In this document: positions 28,401 through 37,017 of the stretch, piece after piece
Layout of the letters: each line of letters begins with the position of its first letter
How positions within the stretch are numbered: position 1 is the first letter of the stretch
Assembly (NCBI RefSeq): GCF_016616235.1
Contig: NZ_CP067100.1
Location: 4,337,001 to 4,401,000 of the forward strand
Reading direction: 5' to 3'
DNA: 64,000 bases
Source: Bradyrhizobium diazoefficiens
GTDB taxonomy: Bacteria; Pseudomonadota; Alphaproteobacteria; Rhizobiales; Xanthobacteraceae
The notes under the pieces: model-generated
Databases searched by the model: none
Seen by the model: only the letters and a program-made list of their open reading frames with translations
Told to the model about the DNA's origin: nothing
Made by a program: the position numbers and the translations under genes

Positions 28401-28517
28401 AGCGAGCCGGTTCCTCCGCCTGCGCCTGAGCCTGCGCCGGAAGCAGCAAATGAAACGCCGGCCGCACCGCGTCGTGCCGGCTGGTGGTCGCGGCGCTTCG
28501 GCGGCGGCGGCGAGTAA
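25431..28517 (+). CDS. rne: Ribonuclease E with His/Asp-rich insertion in the S1 domain
   Basis: The 1,028-residue endoribonuclease initiates mRNA decay and processes rRNA and tRNA precursors. The N-terminal S1/RNase H part starts MPNKMLIDATHPEETRVVVV. The S1 domain is split by an insertion of about 235 residues (90–325), including a 63-residue stretch (165–228) with about 30 His and many Asp, then an acidic run. Catalytic Asp548 (SIDVNSG) and Asp591 (VIDFIDMD) and the Zn-link CPHC (649–652) are intact. The C-terminal half is disordered, with Arg-rich blocks likely to bind RNA and assemble the degradosome. The gene diverges from amiC and ends in a strong terminator. Confidence 0.95.
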   Translation: MPNKMLIDATHPEETRVVVVRGNRVEEFDFETAQRKQLRGNIYLAKVTRVEPSLQAAFVEYGGNRHGFLAFSEIHPDYYQIPVADRQALIEAEEQAHREAEEESENRSHGRRRSRHRNARRRGHGERVRSDIVEGLEAGVDPTAQPVEGEALHPEGASHESEYLHADAEHHGEHEAHDHHDHDHGEHDHEHHDHHDHDHREHGHDDHHETHDDDHHHDAHDHHDHDHDETPAAVGAEPVVATETVAEPQEAHADEAHAEALAEAVTSAAEPADAVYGDGAEAPHAEAAEAAGEDDEDEDEDGEEAEEEHVESVGGDDVLEEVPERTFRPRRQYKIQEVIKRRQVMLVQVVKEERGNKGAALTTYLSLAGRYAVLMPNTARGGGISRKITSAQDRSRLKEVVQDLDVPEGMGIILRTAGASRTKPEIKRDFEYLIRMWETVRDLTLKSQAPTLVYEEGSLIKRSLRDLYNKEIDEIQVAGESGYREARDFMKMLMPANVSAVKQYRDGQPLFSRMGVESQLDAMFSPTVQLRSGGYIVINQTEALVSIDVNSGRSTREHHIEDTALKTNLEAAEEVARQLRLRDLAGLIVIDFIDMDEKRNNRAVERKLSDCLRQDRARIQVGRISHFGLLEMSRQRIRASVLESSTDPCPHCGGTGHVRSVSSVALQLLRGLEEILMKGATHNLVVRTRTDVALYVLNHKRGHLRDLENSFKVTLSVIADPSVSGPQAYLIDRGEQVHTLEAAKALLAAQAAASPPPLAEEAYDDEEFDPELESEVETEETEGLTEEQAAGEAGPEQDGQRRKRRRRRRGRGGQRDGELREDSPPTLPEAVVAAGEGEEDDADTEQDGEEGEEQAARGEQQGGGERRRRRGRRGGRRRRGGGEEGLAGSIGDELAANAPPEASDAVADFDSFGSEAAPSIAQAEHVVEPQAAQPEAQAETPAAAQPEPAPSAAAEEPADDKAARRRSTVREKVSFLLNSESEPAAPVTEASEPVPPPAPEPAPEAANETPAAPRRAGWWSRRFGGGGE

Positions 28518-28534
28518 GAGAGACAATCGCGTTG

Positions 28535-28566
28535 AAACCGCCCGGCCAAACCGGGCGGTTTTGATT
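28535..28566 (+). terminator. Intrinsic terminator of rne
   Basis: AAACCGCCCGG and CCGGGCGGTTT form a perfect 11-bp stem around CCAAA, followed by a TTGATTT tail, 18 nt after the rne stop. Confidence 0.88.
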
Positions 28567-28582
28567 TGGCGAGGGCATTCGA

Positions 28583-29815
28583 ATGCAAAGCGCGATCGTT
28601 CTCGGCGGCGGCATGATTGGCGTCAGCGCGGCGCTGCACCTGCGGCAGCGCGGCTGGTCGGTCACGCTCGTTGACCGCAGGGAGCCGGGCCGCGAGACCA
28701 GCTACGGCAATGCCGGGATGATCCAGGCCGAAGCGGTGCGCCCCTATCCGATGCCGCGCGATCTCTTTTCGCTGCTCAAGATCGCGACCGGCCGCACCAA
28801 CGACGTCCGCTACAGCCCGTCGTCGCTTCATCTCCATATCGAGCCCCTGCTCCGCTACTGGTGGCATTCGGCGCCGAAGCGGCATCGCGAAGCGATCGAC
28901 GCCTGGGCGCGGCTGATCGCCTACGCAACAAGCGAGCACGACATCCTCATTCGCGAGGCCCATGCCGACAATCTGATCCGCCGCGCCGGATACCGGCATC
29001 TGCATCGCGACCCGGGCTCATTCGATCAGGCCGTCAAGGCCGCGGAAGAAGACGAGCGCGAGTTCGGCGTGAGGTTTCGCGCGCTCTCAGGCGCCGAGCT
29101 CGCCAAGGCCGAACCGATCCTGCGCGACGACCTCCCCGGCGCGATTCACTGGCTCGACACCTGGACCGTGTCCGATCCCGGCGCGCTGGTCACCGCCTAT
29201 GCCGAGCTGCTCGAGCGCCTCGGCGGCGCCATTGTGCTCGGTGATGCCCAGAGCCTGCAGCAGACCGCGACCGGCTGGTCGGTCAGCACCGACAAGGGAC
29301 GCATCGATGCGCACCACGCCGTGGTGACGCTCGGACCTTGGTCACCCGATCTGCTGCACAAGTTCGGCTACCGCATCCCCTTGGTGCGCAAGCGCGGCTA
29401 CCACATGCACTATGCCGGCGGCGCGTCGCTCGATTTACCCCTCGTCGACAAGGCCGGCGGCTACGCCATGGGGCCGATGGCCAAGGGCATCCGCATCACC
29501 ACCGGCGCGGAATTGACCGGCATGGATGCGCTCGCAACGCCGGTGCAGCTCGCCAGCGCCGAAGCCTCCGCGCGCGAGCTGATCGATCTTGGCCAGCGCG
29601 TCGAGCCGGATCCCTGGTTCGGCACGCGGCCCTGCACGCCCGACATGCTGCCGGTGCTCGGCCCGGCCCCGCGCCACCCCGGCCTCTGGATGAATTTTGG
29701 CCACGGCCACCAGGGCTTTACGCTCGGGCCCGCGACCGGACGCCTGCTCGCCGAGATGATGAGCGGCGAGACGCCGGCGATCGATCCCGCGCCATATCGG
29801 CCGGAGCGGTTCTAG
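28583..29815 (+). CDS. FAD-dependent oxidoreductase, D-amino acid dehydrogenase (DadA) type
   Basis: The 410-residue protein begins with a dinucleotide-binding fold (SAIVLGGGMIGVSAALHLRQRGW) and ends with the DAO-family FAD-binding segment (GLWMNFGHGHQGFTLGPATG). Similarity in layout is closest to DadA-type dehydrogenases, which oxidise D-amino acids and pass electrons to the respiratory chain from the inner face of the membrane. Glycine- or sarcosine-oxidase-like activity is possible. It follows the rne terminator by about 20 nt and its stop overlaps the end of the convergent TPR gene by 4 nt. Substrate is not certain. Confidence 0.85.
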   Translation: MQSAIVLGGGMIGVSAALHLRQRGWSVTLVDRREPGRETSYGNAGMIQAEAVRPYPMPRDLFSLLKIATGRTNDVRYSPSSLHLHIEPLLRYWWHSAPKRHREAIDAWARLIAYATSEHDILIREAHADNLIRRAGYRHLHRDPGSFDQAVKAAEEDEREFGVRFRALSGAELAKAEPILRDDLPGAIHWLDTWTVSDPGALVTAYAELLERLGGAIVLGDAQSLQQTATGWSVSTDKGRIDAHHAVVTLGPWSPDLLHKFGYRIPLVRKRGYHMHYAGGASLDLPLVDKAGGYAMGPMAKGIRITTGAELTGMDALATPVQLASAEASARELIDLGQRVEPDPWFGTRPCTPDMLPVLGPAPRHPGLWMNFGHGHQGFTLGPATGRLLAEMMSGETPAIDPAPYRPERF

Positions 29816-31896
29816 CTTTCCGCCTTCGCGGCCAGCACCGCGAGTGCAGCCGACAGCCGCATCAGCGGGTCGTTCCATTCGCGGGGGCTGCGCTGGCGGA
29901 ACAGGCGCATGGTCGGATACCACGGGCTGTCCTCGCGCTCGCGCAGCCAGCGCCAGTCGAGCCCGTAAGGCGTCAGCATCCAGACCGGACGGCCGAGCGC
30001 GCCGGCGAGATGCGCGACTGACGTATCGACGGCAATGACGAGATCGAGCGCAGCGACCGCAGCCGCCGTGTCGGCGAAATCGCCGAGCGCAGGCGCAAGG
30101 TCGATGACGTCGCAGCCAAGCGCCGCAAGCATCTCGCCATCCTCTGGCCGCGGCTCCTTTTGCAGTGAGTAGAGCTGCACGCCGGGCATCACGAGGCGCG
30201 GCAGCACGGAAGCGGCCGGCAGCGAGCGTTGCCGGTCGCCCTTATGCCTGGCGTTGCCGGCCCAGACCACGCCGACCTTCAAGCCCGTGACATCCGCGAG
30301 CGCCGCGCGCCAGCGAGACAGTCTTGCGGGATCGGGATGCAGATACGGCACATCGGCCGGGATGGTATCAAGCGTGGTGCCAAACACGCGCGGCAGGCTC
30401 ATCAGCGGCAGTTGCAGATCGAACCGCGGCAGCGCTTCGCCGCGCGGGATCACGGTGACATCGGGAAGCTGCCGCAGCAACGTGGCGAGCGCCGGCTGAA
30501 CCTGAAGGATGATCTTGCCGCCGAGGGCCGCCACCGTCGGCACATAGCGCACGAAATGCAGGGCATCGCCGAGCCCGTATTCCGCGAACAGCAGCAGCGT
30601 GCGCCCGTTCAGCGGCTCACCCTGCCACTCAGGCTCGCTGAAGGTGGGATCGCCGTCGGACAGCGACTTGCATTTGCGCCGCCAGCGATAGGCCGCAAAG
30701 CCATTCACGAAGTCGCCGTTCATCAGCAGGAAATGCGCATGGTTGTACTGCGCGAGCGGCTGCTCCGGATCGAACCCGACCGCGCGATGCGAGGCCGCGA
30801 GCGCCTCGTCGATCTCGCCGGCATTGCGCAGCGCCACCGCAAGATTGGCGTGGCCCTTGGCATAGTCGGGATCGGCAGCGACCGCGCAGCGATGCGCGGC
30901 AATCGCATCGCAGGCGCGGTCCTGCTTCTCGAAGACGATGCCGAGATTGGTCCAGGCCGCTGCGTAATCGGGCTTGAGCAGCACCGCTTGCTCGCAGGCG
31001 GAGGCCGCCTCGTCCAGCGCGCCGAGCTCGGACAGACAGGCGCCGAGATTGCTTGCGATCACGTGATCCGATGCGTCGCGCGCAAGGCTCCGCCGGTAGA
31101 TCTCGGCAGCGTCTTGCAGCTGACCGGCCTCGTGCAGCACGAGGCCCAGCAGGCGCAGTGCCGCCACGTTATCAGGTGCGAGCGCGATGGCCCGGCGGTA
31201 CGAGGCGACGGCGTCTTGAAGCAATCCTTCCCGGTAGAGCACGGCGCCGAGACTGCACAGCAGCGCGGGATCATCCGGATCGCTGTCGAGGGCGCGGCGA
31301 TAAGCGGCTTCCGCCTCGCCGAGCCGCATCTGATCCGCAAGGAGATTGCCGAGATTGAGCCAGACGCCGCGATAGCAAGGCTCCCGCGCGATAACCGCGC
31401 GATAGGCCTCCTCGGCTTCCGTCGGCCGCCCCTGCCCGGCGAGCACGACGGCGAGATTGAAGCAGGCCCGCGTCAGATGCGCATCGAGCACCAGCGCGCG
31501 GCGATAGGCGGCTTCGGCCTCGTCGAACCGCGCGAGCGCTCCCAGTGCCAAGCCGAGCTTGTTGTGCAGGCCCGCATCGTCCGGCCGCCGGACCAGCGCA
31601 CGGCGGAACGCGGCCACCGCGCCTTCCTGCTCGCCCTTCAGCGCCAGTGCGTCGCCGAGCGTGACCAGCGCAGGCGCATGGTCCGGATCGATGTCGAAGA
31701 CGCGGCCGAGCAGCTCGGCACCATCGGCCGCGCGATCCGTGACGAAAGCGGCCACGGCGGCAAGATGCAACGCCGGCACATGATCCGGCTCGACCCGCAG
31801 CACCTCCGCACAGAGCGCGTCAGCCTGATCCGGCCGCCCCGCCGAAAAACGCTCCGCCGCCTCCAGCACGATTCGATCCACAGCCCCGTTGCCCAC
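29812..31896 (-). CDS. TPR protein with C-terminal GT9-like glycosyltransferase domain
   Basis: The 694-residue protein starts with about ten to twelve tetratricopeptide repeats (residues ~10–420), for example DEAEAAYRRALVLDAHLTRA. The C-terminal ~260 residues resemble the heptosyltransferase/GT9 fold, with LLLFAEYGLGDALHFVRYVP, KVGVVWAGNARHKGDRQRSL and VIAVDTSVAHLAGALGRPVW. Such TPR–glycosyltransferase proteins are common in Bradyrhizobium and are suspected to glycosylate proteins or surface glycans. It has no signal peptide and is likely cytoplasmic. It is convergent with, and overlaps, the DadA-type gene. Confidence 0.85.
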   Translation of the reverse strand: MGNGAVDRIVLEAAERFSAGRPDQADALCAEVLRVEPDHVPALHLAAVAAFVTDRAADGAELLGRVFDIDPDHAPALVTLGDALALKGEQEGAVAAFRRALVRRPDDAGLHNKLGLALGALARFDEAEAAYRRALVLDAHLTRACFNLAVVLAGQGRPTEAEEAYRAVIAREPCYRGVWLNLGNLLADQMRLGEAEAAYRRALDSDPDDPALLCSLGAVLYREGLLQDAVASYRRAIALAPDNVAALRLLGLVLHEAGQLQDAAEIYRRSLARDASDHVIASNLGACLSELGALDEAASACEQAVLLKPDYAAAWTNLGIVFEKQDRACDAIAAHRCAVAADPDYAKGHANLAVALRNAGEIDEALAASHRAVGFDPEQPLAQYNHAHFLLMNGDFVNGFAAYRWRRKCKSLSDGDPTFSEPEWQGEPLNGRTLLLFAEYGLGDALHFVRYVPTVAALGGKIILQVQPALATLLRQLPDVTVIPRGEALPRFDLQLPLMSLPRVFGTTLDTIPADVPYLHPDPARLSRWRAALADVTGLKVGVVWAGNARHKGDRQRSLPAASVLPRLVMPGVQLYSLQKEPRPEDGEMLAALGCDVIDLAPALGDFADTAAAVAALDLVIAVDTSVAHLAGALGRPVWMLTPYGLDWRWLREREDSPWYPTMRLFRQRSPREWNDPLMRLSAALAVLAAKAES

Positions 31897-31980
31897 GATA
31901 CCGCCCGCCCCTTAACGTCAGAGATGCGGGTTAAACGGGCGAAGCCGCGAAATCCGTCAGTCGGATCGCTCGGCCGGCCA

Positions 31981-32018
31981 AAAGAAAAAGGGCTGATCGA
32001 GAATCTCGACCAGCCCTG
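31981..32018 (-). terminator. Intrinsic terminator of dctA
   Basis: On the minus strand two 14-nt arms (AGGGCTGGTCGAGA and TCTCGATCAGCCCT) pair with one mismatch, followed by TTTTTCTTTT. It lies about 40 nt after the dctA stop. Confidence 0.85.
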
Positions 32019-32056
32019 CGACTTCGAGCTCTGACGGCGCCGGCGCCGGCTGCACA

Positions 32057-33391
32057 TCAGTCCGTCGTGACGGCCGTTTCCATGTCGGTCGGATCGATCT
32101 GCCTGGAGAGGTTGGCGTTGAGCTTGTTGCGGTCGAGCTCGCCCTCCCACCAGGCGACGATCACGCAGGCAACGCCGTTGCCGCACAGATTGGTCAGCGC
32201 GCGGCACTCGCTCATGAACTTGTCGATGCCGAGCACGATCGCCATGCCCGGCACGAGGCGCGGATCGACCACGGCGAGCGTTGCCGCCAGCGTGATGAAG
32301 CCCGCCCCGGTGATGCCCGAGGCACCCTTCGAGGTCAGCATCGCCACGACCAGAATCGTGAGCTGCTGACTGAAGGAGAGATCGTAGCCGAGCGCCTGCG
32401 CGATGAAGAGCGTCGCCAGCGTCATGTAGATGTTGGTGCCGTCGAGGTTGAACGAATAGCCCGTGGGCACCACGAGGCCGACCACCGACTTGGAGCAGCC
32501 GAGCCGCTCCAGCTTCTCCATCAGGGACGGCAGCGCACTTTCCGAGGACGAGGTGCCGAGCACGATCAGCAGCTCGTCCTTGATGTAGGCCAGGAACTTG
32601 AAGATCGAGAAGCCGGCGATCCGCGCGATGATGCCGAGCACCACTAACACGAACAGCGCCGCGGTGACGTAGAACGTCGCGATCAGTCCGATCAAGTTGA
32701 GGATCGCGCCGGTGCCGAACTTGCCAATCGTAAAGGCCATCGCGCCGAACGCACCGATCGGCGCCGCGCGCATCACGATCGCGATGACGCCGAACACCGC
32801 GTGCGCGGCATCGTCGATGAAGCTGCGGATGGAATGGCCGCGCTCGCCGAGCCCCATGATGGCGAAGCCGAACAGCACCGAGAACAGCAGCACCTGGAGG
32901 ATCTCGCCTTGCGCGAAGGCGCCGACCACGGTGTCCGGAATGATGTGCAGCACGAAATCGACTGACTTCTGACCGGCGGCCTGCTTGGCGTAATTGGCGA
33001 CGGCCGCCTCGTTGGCCGCGCCGCTGCCGAAGCCGGCGCCCGGCTTCACCAGATTGCCGATGATCAGTCCGATCACCAGCGCAAAGGTCGAGACGATCTC
33101 GAAATAGACCAGCGCCTTGACGCCGATGCGGCCGACCTTCTTGGCGTCCTGGATATGGGCGATGCCGGAGACCACGGTGCAGAAGATGATCGGCGCGATC
33201 ACCATCTTGATCAGCTTGATGAAGCCGTCGCCGAGCGCCTTGATCCAGTCGTTGGTGGCGACTTGCGGCCAGAGCGAGCCGACGATGACGCCGAGCACGA
33301 TGGCGATCAGCACCTGAACGTAGAGAATTTTGTACCACGGCTTGGCTGCGGCTGGCGCTGCAGGCGCCGCCGCCATCGTTGTCGTCGTCAT
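32057..33391 (-). CDS. dctA: C4-dicarboxylate/proton or sodium symporter
   Basis: The 444-residue transporter belongs to the dicarboxylate/amino acid:cation symporter family (SDF). It has eight helices plus two hairpins, the serine-rich [17 protein letters not shown], and the [15 protein letters not shown] motif of helix 7. DctA takes up succinate, fumarate and malate and is required for nitrogen-fixing bacteroids in rhizobia. ATG 33391 is chosen because GAGGGGGAG ends 7 nt upstream; an extra six residues would be needed for the longer frame. I see no clear sigma-54 promoter in front of it, unlike the classical rhizobial dctA. Confidence 0.93.
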   Translation of the reverse strand: MTTTTMAAAPAAPAAAKPWYKILYVQVLIAIVLGVIVGSLWPQVATNDWIKALGDGFIKLIKMVIAPIIFCTVVSGIAHIQDAKKVGRIGVKALVYFEIVSTFALVIGLIIGNLVKPGAGFGSGAANEAAVANYAKQAAGQKSVDFVLHIIPDTVVGAFAQGEILQVLLFSVLFGFAIMGLGERGHSIRSFIDDAAHAVFGVIAIVMRAAPIGAFGAMAFTIGKFGTGAILNLIGLIATFYVTAALFVLVVLGIIARIAGFSIFKFLAYIKDELLIVLGTSSSESALPSLMEKLERLGCSKSVVGLVVPTGYSFNLDGTNIYMTLATLFIAQALGYDLSFSQQLTILVVAMLTSKGASGITGAGFITLAATLAVVDPRLVPGMAIVLGIDKFMSECRALTNLCGNGVACVIVAWWEGELDRNKLNANLSRQIDPTDMETAVTTD

Positions 33392-33415
33392 TGTTTCACT
33401 CCCCCTCAAACTCGG

Positions 33416-33442
33416 AGCCAGCCAAGATCAACTTGGCCGGCT
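33416..33442 (-). promoter_or_regulatory. Hairpin in the bioY–dctA gap
   Basis: Eleven-nt arms AGCCGGCCAAG and CTTGGCTGGCT on the minus strand pair with one G–U around TTGAT, 24 nt before the dctA ATG. It could end bioY transcripts weakly or modulate dctA. Confidence 0.45.
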
Positions 33443-33474
33443 CTGTCAATCGGAACTGCTCGTTTTGGCGCGCT

Positions 33475-34086
33475 TTAGCCGCGGCGATCGACGATCCGGC
33501 GTGCCGCCGGCATCAGCGTCGCGCCCAGCGCGTTCTTGACCAGCGAGGCTGCAATAAATGGCGCAACGCCGACTTGCCAGGCCTTCGCGGCGCCGAGTCC
33601 GAGACCAAAAGCAAGCCAGCCGAACCCGGCCACCAGTATGACAATATGACCAACTGCCATCGCTGCGAACAACAGCACGACGCTGCGATCCCAGCCGCGC
33701 TCGGCGAGCCAGCCGGTGATGAAGGCGGCGCCAACGAAGCCGAACAGATAACCGGCGGTCGGACCGACCAGCGGTGCAATCCCGCCGACCGGGCTGGCGA
33801 ACACCGGCAGTCCCATTCCGCCTTCGGCGAGGTAGGCGATCATGGTTGCGCTGCCAAGGCGCCAGCCATAGGCAGCGCCGATCATCAGCACCACCAGCGT
33901 CTGCAACGTCATGGGCACGTAAGGCAGCGGCAGGTTCACCTTGGCTGATAGCGCCATCAAGGCGGTGCCGAGCGCGATCAGCACGACGGCGCGAACTGCG
34001 CCGACACTTTCACCCGGCCGGGTCGGCCACATCAGGGCGGCGAGAGGAGAATGCGAAGTGACGGACGGCAAGGAAGGGTCAGACAA
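33475..34086 (-). CDS. bioY: Biotin transporter substrate-binding subunit
   Basis: A 203-residue membrane protein with six helices and BioY hallmarks: LSAKVNLPLPYVPMTLQTL at the start and GAAYGWRLGSATMIAYLAEG further on. BioY captures biotin, alone or as the S component of an ECF transporter. The start is uncertain. TTG 34086 has GGAG six nt upstream and is preferred; TTG 34110 and ATG 34032 are alternatives. It follows the aminotransferase gene by about 33 nt and is probably cotranscribed with it. Biotin supply fits the presence of accB/accC nearby, but they are 5 kb away. Confidence 0.88.
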   Translation of the reverse strand: MSDPSLPSVTSHSPLAALMWPTRPGESVGAVRAVVLIALGTALMALSAKVNLPLPYVPMTLQTLVVLMIGAAYGWRLGSATMIAYLAEGGMGLPVFASPVGGIAPLVGPTAGYLFGFVGAAFITGWLAERGWDRSVVLLFAAMAVGHIVILVAGFGWLAFGLGLGAAKAWQVGVAPFIAASLVKNALGATLMPAARRIVDRRG

Positions 34087-34119
34087 GTTGAACTCCGGAA
34101 GGCTTTCCAAAACTGGCGG

Positions 34120-35307
34120 CTATTTAAGCCAGTGAGCGATCCGGTCAACTGCCTCGCGCATCTCTTCCGCCGAGCGCGCATAGGAAAAACGAATGAACGA
34201 GCGGCCGTGGATAGGATCGAAATCGACTCCTGGCGTTGCCGCGACGTTGGCCTGCTCCAGCATCTGCTTGGCGAACTCGAAACTGTCGGAGGTGAAGTCG
34301 GAGACATCGGCATAGAGATAAAATGCACCGTCGGCAGGCAGAAACTTGCGAAGGCCCGCCTTGGGCAATCCCTCGATCAAAATGCGCCGGTTTTCCTGAT
34401 AGCCGTGCTTGATCTCCTCCATCTCGGCCGCGCCGTCGAATGCCGCCTCCGCCGCGATCTGCGACAGCGCCGGCACCGAGATCGACAGGTTCTGCTGGAG
34501 ACGCTCGATCGGGCGCACCAGAATTTCCGGCGCGACCATCCAGCCGACGCGCCAGCCGGTCATGCAAAAATATTTCGAGAACGAGTTGATCACCAGCGCG
34601 TGCTCGGATAGCGCCGCCGCCGTCACTGCGGGAAACGCGTAGTCGAGCCCGTGATAGATCTCGTCGGAGATGAAGCGGATGCCGGCATCCTCCGCCGCTG
34701 CGATCAGGCCGGCGAGCGCCTCGCGCGACATCATCGTTCCCGTCGGATTGGCGGGGCTGCCGACCAGCACGCCCTTGAGCGGCGCCTTGCGATGGGCGGC
34801 GAGCAGCGCCTCGCCCGTCAGCGCATGACGCGTCTCGTCGGCGGTCTCGATCAGCACCGGCTCGCAGCCGAGCGCGGTGAGGATGTGGCGGTACGGCGGA
34901 TAGCCCGGCACCGTCACGGCGACGCGGTCGCCCGGCTCGAACATCGACAGGAACGCCAGGATGAACCCGCCGGAGGAGCCCGTCGTCACCACGATCCGCT
35001 CGGGGCTGACGTCACAGCCATAGACATCGCGATAATGCCGGGCGATGCGCGCGCGCAAGGAAGGAATGCCGAGCGCCGAGGTGTAATCGATCCGCCCGGC
35101 CTCGAGCGCGGCATGGGCCGCCGCGATCGCGGTCTTCGGCGCACCCGCCGCGGGCTGGCCGACCTCCATATGGATGACGTGGCCGCCGGCGGCCTCGATT
35201 CGGGCTGCCGCGGCCATGACGTCCATCACCATGAAGGGGGGAACATCGCTGCGGCGGGAGGGCTCGAGCCACTGCCCCAACCGGTTCCTCAATGTCGCAT
35301 GGTGCAT
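34120..35307 (-). CDS. PLP-dependent aminotransferase, class I/II
   Basis: The 395-residue enzyme shows the fold-type I aminotransferase pattern: HVIHMEVGQPAAGAP near the N-terminus, VVTTGSSGGFILAF, the GSPANPTGTMM stretch, ISDEIYHGLDY, and the PLP-binding Lys in NSFSKYFCMTGWRVGW. It is in the aspartate/aromatic group; substrate is not predictable. It is the first gene of a probable aminotransferase–bioY(–dctA) unit. About 44 nt upstream of the start is a terminator-like hairpin with a U6 tract on the same strand, suggesting possible attenuation. Confidence 0.88.
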   Translation of the reverse strand: MHHATLRNRLGQWLEPSRRSDVPPFMVMDVMAAAARIEAAGGHVIHMEVGQPAAGAPKTAIAAAHAALEAGRIDYTSALGIPSLRARIARHYRDVYGCDVSPERIVVTTGSSGGFILAFLSMFEPGDRVAVTVPGYPPYRHILTALGCEPVLIETADETRHALTGEALLAAHRKAPLKGVLVGSPANPTGTMMSREALAGLIAAAEDAGIRFISDEIYHGLDYAFPAVTAAALSEHALVINSFSKYFCMTGWRVGWMVAPEILVRPIERLQQNLSISVPALSQIAAEAAFDGAAEMEEIKHGYQENRRILIEGLPKAGLRKFLPADGAFYLYADVSDFTSDSFEFAKQMLEQANVAATPGVDFDPIHGRSFIRFSYARSAEEMREAVDRIAHWLK

Positions 35308-35350
35308 CGATTTCTGCTATTTCGCTGGCGGACCGGTCCGTCCGGTCCGT

Positions 35351-35373
35351 AAAAAACGGGGCGCTTGCGCCCC
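35351..35373 (-). terminator. Terminator-like hairpin in the aminotransferase leader
   Basis: On the minus strand GGGGCGC and GCGCCCC pair tightly and are followed by GTTTTTTA. It is upstream, not downstream, of the aminotransferase gene, 44–66 nt before its ATG, and no other minus-strand gene precedes it. Confidence 0.65.
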
Positions 35374-35515
35374 AGACTGGCCGCATTGTACGGCTCATAA
35401 GGAGTGCGGCTCACAAGGGCATATCGCGTATCCGGTCCGCCGCCAATCGCCAAAACCAATCACGAAACCGCTTTGCAAGAACGCCTGACCAAGACCGTTT
35501 GACCCAGACCGCCTG

Positions 35516-36919
35516 ATGTTGCCCCAGATCGCATTGCGCAAGAAGGCCTCCGCCCTCACTGCCCTCGTCACGGCCGCGGCGATCGCGCTGCTGCCGGTTC
35601 CGGCCGCGCATGGACAGGCCAAGGGGCCGCCGGTGCTGCGCGACACCGAAACCGAGCAGCTGCTGCGCGAATACACCCGCCCGATCCTGCGCGTCGCCGG
35701 TCTGGAGAAGCAGAACATTCAGATGGTGATCCTCAACGACGCCTCGTTCAACGCGTTCGTTGCGGACGGCCGCCGCATCTTCGTCAATTACGGCGCAATC
35801 CTCCAGTCGGAGACGCCAAACCAGATCATCGGCGTGCTCGCGCACGAAACCGGGCATCTGGCCGGCGGCCACCTGTCCAAGCTGCGCGAGCAGCTCGCCA
35901 CCGCCCAGACCCAGATGATCATCGCGATGTTGCTCGGCGCCGGCGCGATTGCCGTCGGCAGCACTCGTGGCAGCAACAGCGCGGGCAATAACGGTCTCGC
36001 CAATGCCGGCGCGGCCGCGATCGCCGCCCCGCAGGAGATGATCCGCCGCTCGCTGCTGTCCTACCAGCGCCAGCAGGAGGAGAACGCCGACCGCGCCGGC
36101 GTGAAATTCCTGACAGCGACCCAGCAATCGCCGAAGGGCATGTACGAGACGTTCAAGCGCTTCACCGGCGAAAGCCTGTTCGCCGCACGCGGCGCCGATC
36201 CCTATCTCCAGTCGCACCCGATGCCCGCCGAGCGCGTCGCCGCGCTCCAGGAATTCGCCAGCTCCAGCCCCTATTGGGACAAGAAGGACGATCCCGCGCT
36301 GCAGCTCCGCCACGACATGGTGCGTGCCAAGATCTCCGCGTTCATGGAGCGGCCGGAGACGGTGTATCGCCGCTATCCGCAGACCAACGAGAGCCTGCCG
36401 GCGCGCTATGCCCGCGCCATCAGCACCTATCTGCACGGGGACTTACGCAGCGCGCTGGCCCAGATCGACGCCCTGATCCAGGTCCAGCCCAACAACCCGT
36501 ACTTCTACGAGGTGCGCGGCCAGGCGCTGCTGGAGAGCGGCAAGCCTGCCGAGGCCATCGCCCCGCTGCGCAAGGCGGTCGCGCTCTCCAACAATGCGCC
36601 CCTCATCGAGATGTTACTTGGGCAGGCTCTGGTTGGAACCGATAATAAGGCCTACACGGACGACGCCGTTCGGATTCTCCGCGCCGCGGTGGCGCGCGAG
36701 CCCGAGGCGCCGCTCGGCTATACCCAGCTCGCGATGGCCTATGGCCGGAAGGGCGACTATGCCGAGGCCGATCTCGCCTCGGCCCAGGCCGCCTATTTGC
36801 GCGGCGACAACAAGACCGCCCGCGAGCTTGCCACGCGCGCGAAAACCCGTTTCGCCGTCGGCACGCCCGGATGGGTCAAGGCCGACGACATCGTGGCGGC
36901 GAAGCCGCCGCGCAACTAG
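35516..36919 (+). CDS. M48 family metalloprotease with TPR domain (BepA-like)
   Basis: The 467-residue protein has a signal peptide (ALVTAAAIALLPVPAAHGQA), a zinc protease domain with HETGH in GVLAHETGHLAGGH and the third ligand Glu in QQEENADRAG, then TPR-like repeats (residues ~310–460). BepA proteins watch over outer-membrane protein assembly and degrade stalled LptD or BamA in the periplasm. The start ATG 35516 has no strong Shine-Dalgarno, but the signal peptide starts at the right distance. The dsbA-like gene follows in the same direction. Confidence 0.9.
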   Translation: MLPQIALRKKASALTALVTAAAIALLPVPAAHGQAKGPPVLRDTETEQLLREYTRPILRVAGLEKQNIQMVILNDASFNAFVADGRRIFVNYGAILQSETPNQIIGVLAHETGHLAGGHLSKLREQLATAQTQMIIAMLLGAGAIAVGSTRGSNSAGNNGLANAGAAAIAAPQEMIRRSLLSYQRQQEENADRAGVKFLTATQQSPKGMYETFKRFTGESLFAARGADPYLQSHPMPAERVAALQEFASSSPYWDKKDDPALQLRHDMVRAKISAFMERPETVYRRYPQTNESLPARYARAISTYLHGDLRSALAQIDALIQVQPNNPYFYEVRGQALLESGKPAEAIAPLRKAVALSNNAPLIEMLLGQALVGTDNKAYTDDAVRILRAAVAREPEAPLGYTQLAMAYGRKGDYAEADLASAQAAYLRGDNKTARELATRAKTRFAVGTPGWVKADDIVAAKPPRN

Positions 36920-37017
36920 ATCGACCCAACCGACGCCCGACACTACGACGTCACGACATCGAGCTTAAGTCCGCCGGGACGCATCCCGAAACCTGCTTTG
37001 GATAAGAGGATTTGCCT

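Noticed and set aside
25341..28526. 1,061-codon ORF opposite rne on the minus strand
   Set aside because: It is a codon-bias shadow of the rne gene: Leu/Ala/Arg-rich, without family features, and fully overlapping a certain gene.
33449..33473. GGAAC-N16-CTTT, one base off the EcfG consensus, on the plus strand
   Set aside because: It points into the 3' end of bioY on the opposite strand, with no plus-strand gene behind it.
35012..35398. Minus-strand ORF spanning the aminotransferase start and the hairpin
   Set aside because: Overlaps the aminotransferase N-terminus in another frame and has no family features.
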